Below are positions 1 through 11,800 of a stretch of 64,000 bases of DNA, piece by piece (the stretch's first letter is position 1; each line of letters begins with the position of its first letter). This DNA is from Petrosia ficiformis (Eukaryota > Porifera > Demospongiae > Haplosclerida > Petrosiidae). The stretch lies in assembly GCA_947044365.1 (NCBI GenBank), contig OX345637.1, positions 13,610,916 to 13,674,915 of the forward strand, written 5' to 3'. The notes under the pieces are model-generated. The model worked only from the letters and a program-made list of their open reading frames with translations. It was not told the DNA's origin and did not search any database. The translations under genes and the position numbers were made by a program.

Positions 1-60
1 GTTTTAATAATACATGTATAATTATTATGGTTTCATTTGGCATGTACGTTTCTTTATTAG

Positions 61-3000
61 CAAGTGGTACATCTATTGTCACAACAGAAGGACCGACCTT
101 AGAACCTCCGGAATGTAAGTAATCAATATTATATAATCAGTCACAGGAGATTATTTATCTCTTAGACATTTTCTGAATAACTAGATTATTTCATGTTTAA
201 TAATACTGCACTCACTGGCATAGTCAGGTCTATCATCAAATCTATTATGATACATATTGATGAAGTGTATTAAAACTCTTTGCTAGTAATGTTTGTGAGT
301 TTCAGCATGCTTCACTAATATGTATGTATCTTGATGTGTGACTGACTATGCTTTGTTAGAAATCATGTTTTTAGGAAAGTCAATAATTTACAAGTAATCC
401 ATCAAGTAACGAAAATTTCATTTCATGAAAACTCAACTGCACAACAATAATCTTTATTGAACATTTAATTATTACTAGATTTTTTATGTTCCACATGGGC
501 CATCCTATGGATGGAAAGGATAAAGTGTGTGTCCAATGTCCATATACCTTAAAGTCTACTGTTAATTTTGTCCAAATATGGAGATTTTTTAAACATTGGA
601 TTTACATGTACAATTAAGCATTCAATAATGTTAGTGAATTTCTGAGTCATGCCTAATACATGTATGTCTAATAAAATGATCACAAAATACATTTTTTAGC
701 ACATACTAATTTTAGCATTACTCACTAAAATCAATAAAAAGTTTCTACACTCAATTATAAACAGGTTTAATGTCCATTGTATATGTACAAATTATACGAT
801 TATTAATTTTGTTTGTGTCAAAACATGTTTTGTATCAAATTAAGATCCAGTGGCAACAGCATAGAAAGGAAGTACTCAATTATGATTTACTGTGTGTATA
901 GATTTTCAGATATCTATATTATTATCTCTGCAGATCCTCCTATCTATGTCATCATTGTACCATGTATTGTTGGTGTATTAGTAATACCTGTTCTGCTCAT
1001 TCCAAGTATACTTTTTACTTATTACAAATGTAAACATACTAAAGAAAGTAAGTTATTAATAGAACAAATTATAATTCTGTTAATACGCTTCTTCTTGTAG
1101 GACCCAGACTAAGACAGTCATCAGTAGAAAGTGGAACAGTAAGTTTTTTTGTTTAAATAAAAGCAGCTTGTAAAATGTTTATTTTATGAGTCACCAACCT
1201 CACCCTTCTGTTATCGGATTAATGTAGTTTGTACATGTATGTATCTATATGTCATTGTCCAAGTTGAAAATGTTTTTCTACAAAACGTTGCACAAATCAC
1301 AAAGATTATTAGCTTAAGGTTTCATAGTAAACTGTTTCAAATTGTTAATTTTGCTTAAATTAACTTGTATATGTGAGATGATTGAGGTCAATAATGACCT
1401 CAATGGCAAAACATTTGGGTAGAAAGTTAGAAAAACCAGCAGGGGTTGGCACCAAGTGTTTTTCAAATCCTACAAATGACCCTTTTTTTTATTATAGAGT
1501 GGTAATCCTTCTGATACATGTACCTATTCAATGTCTCTGACTGCACTGACTACTTCTGATCAGGTAGATAAATATATTCTTATACATATCTTCATTTCGT
1601 TGTTTTAAAAGATATAATAATCAGGGTTTGAGCTAGAAATATTTTGAATTAAATATTCATTGTGGGTGTGGTCAATTATTAACCATTTTTAATTAAAAAT
1701 TTATAGGACAAACATGATCAAGCCTACATACATGGTTTTCTACAGTCTTTTCTGAAGTTTGGACAGCCATCTATAAAGGCATTCTTCTTAGACTTTGTAC
1801 AGAGCATATTTTATTCACTTGGTCTTCAATCTAGCCAAGACAATTCTTCCAGCCATCTGGGAACACATTTTTTTTACCATTGTATAACTTACACTGTCTT
1901 CTGAATTTGAATATCCTCCACTAGTGGCAAGAGGCTCAAAAACCAGGGCACTTCAACGTTGCAGCACAATAACAAACACGTGGTGGCAACGCCCTTAAAT
2001 TTCATTGCATTATTAATGACAATAACTGACCACACCTTTTATTGATTGGACGTCTTTTGCGAGTTTCAGGGTGTCTTAAAACGCCTAAATTGTATTTTAG
2101 CTCAAACACTGATAATAATCATTATGCATTATCCATATCTTTACTTGATACAGGCTCAGGAGCAAGTGATAATGGTGAATCCATTAGTCAAACCAAAGGT
2201 TTGTTTTTTATACCACAGTGCAACTAAAAAACGGAGAAGAATTTATTTTCTATTCTTTTTAGGTTAGCTTTGCTAAAGATTCTAATATTGTTTAACGCTG
2301 TAATAATTGGAATATACGGTAGAAATATCGATGAACTATTGGTCCAAAAATTGGCTGTTTCTCCATTGAAAACTGTACTTAAGCTCTAGAAAATGGCGAC
2401 TGAAATGTACTCCGGATGTGACGTAATTGCAATCAACGTTAATTGCATTCTTTGGCTCTTATGATAGACTGGGCTATTAAACCACATTTGATATCAAACC
2501 CATGATGGATATACATTGTAACTAAGATAGCGTGATGTTATTTTGTACCCTTGTCACTACCTCTAACATGTACTTAACTACATGTACTGTACATTAATCA
2601 TAAAGCAAACAAAATGACAATTCACTCAAATGATGTATTAATTATCACATCATCCTAATGTGCAAGTGTGCTCTTATTACTAACCACATGATCTACAACC
2701 TAGTAGATGATGTTGCTGTTCTTGTTAGTTCCTCTGCTATAGTTCAACAATAAAAGTTATCTTTTCTAGTTTAAACTTGCATGTACATGTGTATTAACAA
2801 GATACAGCTGTATATAGGGAAAAAATTATCCCTATGACTGCTTTGTGGTGTCCAGCATTTAGTTATCATGGCTGAGTTTATCATGCCTGAAACACAACAG
2901 CCTATTATAGTTATTATTTTGATTATTTACTTTTCTTACCTTTTAAAGGACCTTGTAGAACTTTAGGAATATATTTCAGGTAGAATAGCTAGCTATTAGT

Positions 3001-5543
3001 TCCAGTTTCTATGTAAGCTACTAGAGATGTACCGATATCAAATTTTACTGATATACCGATAACCGATATTAGCTACTAAATATCTGCCGATACCGATATA
3101 ACCCACTTCTGTAGCAGTGATATAAATTCAAAACAAGGAAACCAAATATCAGTTAAAATATGTTATAAATAAAACTATAATCAACTAATCAACTAATACT
3201 AACCCAGGCATTACATGATGCAAATCTACTGTCCTCTTGGATCGTGAAAAAGTCCCAAACAGCTGCCTTTTTCTGCCTCTGACACCTTGTCGACGATCAA
3301 CACGTGCATCAACGTGTTAACACGTGTGTTTCGTACCGCGCATGCGCGTTATCGGCAAACTACGTCAAATTTTACCGATACCAATAAATCGGTTCACTAG
3401 CGGTATCGGCCATTTACCGATGGCCGATACGATTATCGGTGCATATCTATAAGCTACACAGCTTTCTTTCTGCTGGTCTATAGAGCTTGAGCGCGCATTG
3501 TTTTATGCACCACCCACATTAATTGACCGAGCCCCTGAAATGACGTTACTTCCTTAACTATGTATATAATGCATACTTGCATAAGTGACACAAACATATA
3601 AATATATATATAAACATACATCGAGCCCATGGGAAAGCAATCATAGGGATGGCCCTACAGGCCATACAAACTCATCGTTCGCTTGCCTTGTAATAACTTT
3701 GGGGCAGATTTAACATGCCAGACTGGGGATTTTATGTGTAGTGTTTCTCCTAAAGGGTGGTACCATGGTACTCCCTCACACTTTAATTTTAAAGATAATG
3801 AAAAACACTGTTTTATAACACTGATTGAACATTGTTGACCAAATGTCATGTTATGCTAAAAATGTGTACATGTATAATTATGTATATTTATATCCTTATA
3901 GAATGTTGAGGTAGTTAATGGGAACATTGGGAAGGATGAAGACGACGATAATAGCTACAATGTGACTCCACATCAAGTTTCAAATGTATCACCTGGCCAC
4001 AGTGTGCTAACCTTTGAATTCAAGAAGCGTACTCAAAGAGGTAATCAAATGAATGCTTTCTTGACATATTCAGTAAGACACTGCAAGTCCAGTGATAGAT
4101 AGAAAATAGCTTTACTTAAAACCATTAATTTTGTTTTTCTCCTTTTCTGACCACTCCCCCCACACATATAACAATTGACCAAGCCCTCTTCCCCCTCCCC
4201 TCATACACATAATAACAATTGACCAAGCCCTCTTCCCCCTCCCCCCACACACATAATAACAATTGACCACGCCTTCTTCCCCCTCCCCTCATACACATAA
4301 TAACAATTGACCAAGCCCTCTTCCCCTCCCCTCATACACATAATAACAATTGACCAAGCCCTCTTCCCTCCCCTCATACACATAATAACAATTGACCAAG
4401 CCCTCTTCCCCCTCCCCCCATACACATAATAACAATTGACCAAGCCCTCTTCCCCCTCCCCTCATACACATAATAACAATTGACCAAGCCCTCTTCCCCC
4501 TCCCCTCATACACATAATAACAATTGACCAAGCCCTCTTCCCCCTCCCCTCATACACATAATAACAATTGACCAAGCCCTCTTCCCCCTCCCCTCATACA
4601 CATAATAACAATTGACCAAGCCCTCTTCCCCTCCCCTCATACACATAATAACAATTGACCAAGCCCTCTTCCCCCTCCCCTCATACACATAATAACAATT
4701 GACCACGCCCTCTTCCCCTCCCCCCATACACATAATAACAATTGACCAAGCCCTCTTCCCCCTCCCCTCATACACATAATAACAATTGACCAAGCCCTCT
4801 TCCCCCTCCCCTCATACACATACTAACAATTGACCATGCCCTCTTCCCCCTCCCCCCATACACATAATAACAATTGACCAGATACAGTACATGTATGTTA
4901 ATGTATATAATAAGGTAAGAACAGAAAGGAGGGGGCTAAAGCTTAATCAAACACAATGATTTACCAATTCAGCTAACAATGATGACCTGATGAATAGATC
5001 ATTATCATTGATTACTGAGTTAGTTGTATAGAAATAAGAATTTTAAAAGGATTGATCTATTACGTGTTGTCAGGTTATTGGTGTGACAATGCTTTTCCTA
5101 GAGAATACAGTGCTCTAGATATCATGCTTTCTGCTTTCTTCACAACTCAAACTAAAAATGAGATTAGTTCATTGTATATGGTGTAATAGTTGTTAGTCAA
5201 TATAGCAGAAATAGTAACAGATTTCCTTAGAGAAATTACACATGTGGACCCCTTTATATATCTCCAATATTGATTATGTGTTCCTGATCATGCAAAAATG
5301 TATTTAATATTAATTATTATTCATTTATTATATTAATACAGAACGTCCAGGCAGATATTTAACAAGGAGCAATTCTGGTATGTACATTAGTGAATAATTG
5401 ATCATCTAATAATAATTATAATTACATGTATTTACTCATTAGAGTTGAAAGTTAAATTTTTAATGCTACACACACACATTATAATTATTGTTAATTATAA
5501 TATTATTGTATACATTTTGGATTGCATGCATGAGATGACAGAA

Positions 5544-5586
<43 letters not shown>

Positions 5587-7540
5587 TTTAATACTTTTTA
5601 CCTCAGGTGAAACATTTGAACTACCACATGATAGAATTCAAACTACCGTTTTTTGGGATAATGGAGAAAGAGGTTAGTATTTACTAGTTATTTTCTGTTG
5701 AAGCACAGATACACATACCCCAAAAAACATTATATCTACCTACCATCATACATTGTAGATAGTAGGCAAACTAACACACCTCTTGCTTGAATTTACTGTT
5801 ATATAGGATATGAGAATCACATCATATTGCATCATATAAATGTAAAAGAGCATTCACAAGACTCACTGAAGTCTCAACTTGTGAGCTATTGTCATAGACG
5901 ATGATCATGTGACCTTCCAGCATTCTTGCCAGGATTTATGTATTAAGTAGCACCACCCACATACTTAATGAAAATCAGTTATTACCATACATGTAGTACA
6001 ATAAGTTAGAAAACTGAAATATAACACAGAACTCAGTTGTTTATTTTACCGCATGTATCATAATGATCAACAAACTAGATGTTCAAAAGTATGCATAGAT
6101 ATTTCATAAACTTGTAAATTTCCTGTAAAGAATTGCCAAGATGAAATCCAAGTCTGCACTTCCAAAGAGTTGTTTACAGTTGGGCAGCCAGAAAAGTGCC
6201 AATTAAATGATATTCATAAACTTTGTCATGTTTCTATGGAAAGCTATAAATGTTACTACTTAGCAGTTAGCACCTAAATTTTCGCATTTTTGACGATGTT
6301 CAATATTTCACAATAAAATTTTCTTGTTCACCAAGAATGCTCACATGTGGCATGAGTGACCATTATTTTTGTGAATAAACTTTTCACAGTCCATCAGTTT
6401 TTTCGGTTGTCAATTTTTGGATTCTGTAGTGCAAGTTTAGGAGAAGTACTGGTCTACTACAATAACACTGATATGCTATAACTATAACTAAAAAAGAACA
6501 GGAAGGATAAATTTATGAAATGAAATAAATTTTGAGTCCTTTGAAGTTAAGTTGTGAACATTTTTCTCATGCACATTAAACCAGCCCCACACCAAGTATA
6601 GAATACACACATTATCTATTTACCTAAAGACTCACACATTTAGACTTGCTGTCCTGGTACTAGGAAATATATTCTAGCCATAATAGCAATTATTATAATC
6701 AATACAGTACACAAAGAATCACACATGCAATAAGCAGGGGCAAATCTAGGGGGGGGGGGACAGGGCCAGGCTGGACCACCCTGGCAAAAAATTATTGTGC
6801 ACAAGACTTCATGTGTTGTCAGAACTGTTGTTACAGCTGTTCTATCTGAGGTTGCCTAAGTGGGAGATGTTAAAACAGCTTACTCTATTTGATTGTAGTA
6901 GGGCACCAGAAAGTCTAGGTAAAGACAAATTCAACTGATCTTGAAGAATCATGCAATTGATGATCATTCTTTTTCTGATGAGTCTGAAAAGGGCATCCCT
7001 TGACTTTGATAATATACATGATCAGTTTGCAGCTTCAGACAAAACAGACAAATAGCTCATTAACTGTATTGAACACACTGTACTGTACTGTACTGTACTG
7101 TACTATACTATACTGTACTGTACTGTACTGTACTGTATGTACTATACTGTAATGTACCGTACTATACTGTACTATACTATACTGTACTATACAGTACTGT
7201 ACTATACTATATCGTACTATACTATATTGTACTATACTGTACTATACTATACTGTACTATACTCTACTGTACTGTACTGTACTATATTGTACAATACTAT
7301 ACTGTACTATACTGTACTGTACTGTACTGTACTGTACTGTACTGTACTGTACTGTACTATACTATTATAATAATAATAATCAATAATAATAAAGCTATCA
7401 TTAAAACTTTCCCATATGCTAGGCCCACCAGGAGTTTTTGTCTAGATCCACTCTTGGTGATAAGTGAATTTTCTGATGCTATTTATATCTTCATTATTAA
7501 TTTTATTTTTACAGGAGAACATAAGTATTCATTACAATGA
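61..7540 (+). CDS. Gene A: 3' part of a single-pass membrane receptor (TM plus cytoplasmic tail), 5' end outside window
   Basis: Nine exons join in frame: 61-114, 934-1047, 1101-1138, 1498-1563, 2154-2198, 3902-4040, 5342-5377, 5607-5672 and 7515-7540, where TGA closes a frame ending EHKYSLQ. This gives 193 residues of a partial protein. The first exon is a short Thr/Pro-rich stalk. The second begins PPIYV and carries about 24 hydrophobic residues followed by YYKCKH, a stop-transfer signal that orients the tail inside the cell. The tail is acidic and Ser/Thr-rich, with no catalytic domain seen. Every splice site is GT-AG and phases match. The ectodomain exons lie left of the window. Nearly all exons and introns recur at 57661-63197 (copy B). 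An open frame starting at 813 overlaps exon 2, but its first 40 codons are intron. The function is unknown; receptor is inferred from topology. Confidence 0.72.
2811..3666 (+). mobile_element. MITE-1 copy 1, interrupted by a hAT-like MITE
   Basis: This is one of about eight copies of a roughly 450-base element (about 430 bases here excluding the insert). The ends are inverted: ATCCCTATGACTGCTT near the left and AAGCAATCATAGGGAT near the right. The right end continues into a GGCC-ATA segment. It lies in an intron of gene A. The equivalent intron of copy B lacks it, so it inserted after the A/B duplication. A second element (3022-3449) sits inside it. There is no coding capacity. Confidence 0.8.
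3022..3449. mobile_element. hAT-like MITE with 8-bp target duplication
   Basis: It begins TAGAGATGTACCGATA and ends with the near inverse TATCGGTGCATATCTA. It is flanked on both sides by the identical 8-mer TAAGCTAC (3014-3021 and 3450-3457). An 8-bp duplication and TAGNG-type ends are characteristic of the hAT superfamily. The interior repeats CCGATA motifs and has no open frame. It is nested inside MITE-1. Confidence 0.88.
4150..4881. repeat. 44-bp C-rich minisatellite, about 17 units, in an intron of gene A
   Basis: About seventeen units of roughly 44 bases contain TACACATAATAACAATTGAC followed by a C-rich half with runs of 3 to 5 C. The complementary strand carries matching G-runs in every unit. 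The homologous intron in copy B (60265-60436) has only about four units. Long open frames on the minus strand here are artefacts of the repeat. Confidence 0.95.
5544..5584. repeat. (ATT)n microsatellite
   Basis: About thirteen ATT units lie just before the exon at 5607. The same place in copy B (62073-62090) has a shorter run. Confidence 0.9.
6735..7458. repeat. Insertion in the last intron of gene A with a pentanucleotide satellite
   Basis: Copy B joins the two flanks directly (near 63120), so this roughly 720-base stretch is an insertion or a loss in B. Its left edge reads CAGGGGCAAATCTAGGG and its right edge is roughly inverse (CTAGATCCACTCTTGG), hinting at degraded terminal inverted repeats of a DNA transposon. 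From about 7078 to 7365 it is a (TACTG/TACTA)n array. The open frame through that array is not a gene. Confidence 0.6.
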
Positions 7541-8830
7541 TGATCCATTTTAGTCAACTAATCAAGTCTACACTTTATTTTAGACCACTTGTAAAATGCT
7601 GCAGTATACATGTATAGTATTAAAAAATTTGTTATTAATTTAATTTCATCAATATTAGAAAACAATCAATAAAAACATTTAATTAGATTATTATCGTATA
7701 GACGTATACCTTAGACATGTTATACACATGTATGTGAATTTTCTGGACTACAGCACTAAAATATACACTACTACAGTTGTAGGAAATATTATTGTATGTT
7801 AGTGTCTTTAAACAAATTGATGGTGGATTTTACCTGTTGCTTTGTCAGTAAACCCAATTCAACTACCTGAAAACTCATTAAAAAGACTCGAATAACATAA
7901 GCAAAGACAGATCAATGTTACATATGATGGTTCATTAATTATTAACATATAATTTAGGGGCTCAATGCTCCTTGCAATAAAAATAATATTGTAATTAATT
8001 CTCAACAGTCAACACATAGTAGTCTTGTGTGGACGGGGCTGGTTACACGAGACTAAACACATAGGCTGAGGGTTATGATTGACCATAAAAAGCATTGGGT
8101 AATATTACACATTCCATCCCCATTTCTACATGATGATAGCGCTCTACTACACAGAAATGTTAATTAACACTATAAATTTTCATACCAATATTTGTACATA
8201 TAATTATATATTCAGCTAAAGGATTATGAACACCATATCAGTGTATTATTATCTACAAAACACTAGAAGCTGGAGATAGGTATCCTTTTATGTCAACTGT
8301 AAATTAAAGTATGTACCTTTCAAGTCATATAGGTTTGCCAGGGATACCAGGGGAGAACAACAATGTAAAGTATCAATGGCTATGGCTTCTCTTCCACCAC
8401 TGAAATATGCAACTGACAAAAAAGAATGAATATGATGCAAAAATGAATGTGAATCCAGACAACAGTGATGACAATTCTAAAATCTTAAACAAAGAAGCTG
8501 GAGAGTGATAAAAGATGGAGTCTTTGTTTACTCAATATTCCTGTATATTACACTCCCTAATAATTTTTTACCTGGGTCTACAAAAGAAATTGATTTCTAT
8601 AAAATTTAATAAAAAAAAACAACAATGATCAATCAGTAGGTAGTACACCTAATTTAATCAGATCGCAGGTCACAGGTCATAGGTCAAGTCACAAGATACA
8701 AGTCACAAGTATTTTATTAGATCTATAATAAAATTATTATAATAGCCAAACCGGTATAGTGTTGTGTGTCCCCCCCAGATCCAGACAGCTATTGCTACGA
8801 TCACGTAGTGCCTCATCCTCGCTCAAAGCC
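7541..8830. other. Gene A 3' flank and intergenic space before gene C
   Basis: An AATAAA hexamer at about 7674 could serve gene A. The first few hundred bases match the 3' flank of copy B. No further gene was seen. A short run of C at 8770 precedes the gene C start by about 60 bases; no clear TATA box was recognised. Confidence 0.4.
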
Positions 8831-11800
8831 ATGAAGACCAAAGTCCTGAAATTTCTAATACTGATTATTAACGTATGGAAGGTTCATTGCTTGACATGTT
8901 TAGGTGAGCCATGATAATGGTGCCCACAATCAGCCCCGGAATAACAAATAGTTACTGTAATAACTTCAGCCTCTTGAAATGTAACTCTGCATCAAATATT
9001 TTGTTGAAATGTTTTCTAGTCTCAATGTCTAAAACCCTAGAATCTAGTTTGAAACTGCTACTAGTATAATTATGTATGCTTATAATATTATAGTTTTAAG
9101 TTTTTAACACATATCAGTGTGTATACTATATTTATTGATCAGGAATATCTACTATTACTATCTGTAATATAAGTCTCTTAGCGATTCAACAAATGCTTAT
9201 CATGCAATAACTCAAAAATACACAAGTAGTCCACAAGAGGACATGTGAGTAACTAATAGGAAGTCTATTTATAGTAACAAAGGAAATGATGTATTTTCTT
9301 TACACTAAAGTTCCAAGTAAACAAATTAATGTTACAGCTGTGAATCCATACTATCTACATATTGAACTGACCTGTCACCTCAATGGTGGGAGATATTTCT
9401 CTATAGCTCCTTTCATGTAACCCCAGTGGAATTATATCATCATTATAATTTAGTCTTATGTAACCCCATAAACAAAGTGAGATTTAAGGGTCTGGAAGAT
9501 TTGAATACCAGCAGTCGTTCTGAAACCCACCAGAAGTCTAGAAAGTGTCAAGTAGTTGAAACTTATAAATAATTCAGTGTAATCATTATATATAACAGCA
9601 GCAGCCTATAATCTCAATAGGAAGTAGTAGTTCCATTTCCTGGCTTTGAGAGTGTCAAGAAGAAACGAAAAGAGGCTATTGTTGCTAACTTTAATTGCTA
9701 AGTTTAGAAATTACTTACTTTATTACAACATTTTTGGCAGATGTAATCAATTCCATGTAATCTCCCAATGAAAGAGATTCCATACTCTTCTTGACATAAT
9801 GAATCAAATATATCCATCACAAATGAACCATCTAAAGTCTTTCTGTTCTTAAAGCCTTTTGTTGCTCTGCAACAGTCTGTTTGCACAAGAAGCAAGACAC
9901 CATGATAGGATGATTGATTATCTTAATCATAAGTTGGTTTAGCACCTACTCGGCACCTCTAGAATTTCCAGTGGCTTGCTTGCTTGCATACCATTCCCAC
10001 CCACTTCGTTTAGAGTCAGAGGGGCTGACTACATGAGACTAATTAGAATCAGCAAATTAATTATTCTAGACAGTATCAAATGTTAGGATTGGGAGTGGTT
10101 TTTATATATATAGAACCTGATGCATTTTATAGTAGCAAACAGTTAATCAAGAAACTGCCACTTTCCCTGCCTCAATTTGAAACCTTATATTTTGAAGCCA
10201 GAAATTAAAAATAGGTATTTTGCCATAATAAATCTATTCTTAAACCTTCTTTATTTTAAAAAAAAAGTCTTGCATTGTATGAGTGGCTAAGAGAAATTGA
10301 ATATGTTATAAAAACTATTTTTGTATAAAAGATCTAGCTATATGCAATTATCATAATAATTATGATGCTACTAAAAGTAATGTTTGATCGTTATTATGAC
10401 ATTGTGATCTGGAAGCTGTAGCCCTTCCTAGTTTATAGAAAGAGGGTTGATTTGTAGTATTTGTATGCATACTTACACATTTTATTTGAGTATTTTATGG
10501 AAGAAGTCGGTTGTAAGTAGATAGGTGACATCCTCTTTTGAAAAGTACTCAAAGCTCTCATGTGTATCTTTATTTAGATCTCGTGTATTTATAACTGTAT
10601 AAATGTACTTTATTTCTTTGCAGACTTTATTACTAATCCAGATATACTGAAAGCTGAGTACGGAATGTATATCTCTTTTATTTGTACAACAGTGTGTACA
10701 AATACTATTTCTACAATAACACATGCAGATGGATCACCGATAAATTCCAATAACAAAGATATTACAGTTTTAAAATACGCGGATCCTAAAGTTTCAGGAT
10801 ATGAAATTATTATTGATATTAAGACAAATGGAATTTGTCTTGTTTGTAGAGCTATAAACACCGACACATATTCGAGTATTGAAACATCAGATACAATTTG
10901 TATTAATGGGAAAGGTAAGAATTCAACATGAATTTTGTGTGGTATGTGTCGTATGTCATAATACAGATAGTGTTTTTTTAAGTGTTAAATCACACCCTTT
11001 AATTAATTGGTTTCATCCAGGTCTCTGAGGTTGCTTCTGGGATGCCAGTTTGCATTGCCATTGTTAAATGTAAAATGTCTCTTTGTCTAATAACCACACT
11101 ATAACATGTTAATTAAGTTAATGATTATATAATTATCACTTTAAGTTAACTGCTTATTTCCAAAATTAATATTGAAGTACCAAAACAAAATTTGTTAGCA
11201 GCGTGTTGAATAAGAACTCCATTACTAATGCTAACTTAATTTGCTGGAAAGAGGAGTTGTTATCAAAGCCATAAACTTAAATTTCATGGTTTGCTATCAG
11301 TAGGAAGACAGCAACGCAAGCTGAAAGTTTAGTTGTCCTAAGGGCAATGCACACATCTTTCTTTACTCACCTGTATAACTCCACATTTTAACTTACAATT
11401 GGTTAGACTTACAATATGATAGAAGACCATCTAAGAAATCATAGATACCAAAACTCTGCTTCGTAAAACAGCAAGACAAGTGTTAAGTACAGTTGTCAGT
11501 GACAACACCCACACTTAGCTCTAATTGAGGGCATAGTTATTATAATGGCCACTTCCTGTTAATTACAATATCTCTACAGATAATGTGATTTCAATATCAA
11601 GTTTGATTATGAAATTGGAATCAAGTCCAGCTATAGATATAGAAGATAGTTCGATAGTGAAAGAAAGTCCAACTGTGAAAGTTAGTCAAACTGTGAACTT
11701 AAATCAGACAGTGGAAGCAAGTCAAACTTCAGATCAAGAAGGAAGTCCTACAGTAACTGCAAATCCATCAGTAGAACAAGATCCAGCAACATCAAGTCCA

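Noticed and set aside
813..933. Start codon and first 40 codons before the gene A TM exon
   Set aside because: A good acceptor at 933 and the copy B alignment show this is intron.
4201..4819. Overlapping minus-strand open frames with repeated VNCYYVYEGRG
   Set aside because: They arise from the 44-bp minisatellite read in three frames; the unit length shifts frame and no splice or start context supports them.
7137..7370. Tyr/Leu/Thr-repetitive open frame
   Set aside because: Pure translation of the TACTG/TACTA satellite.
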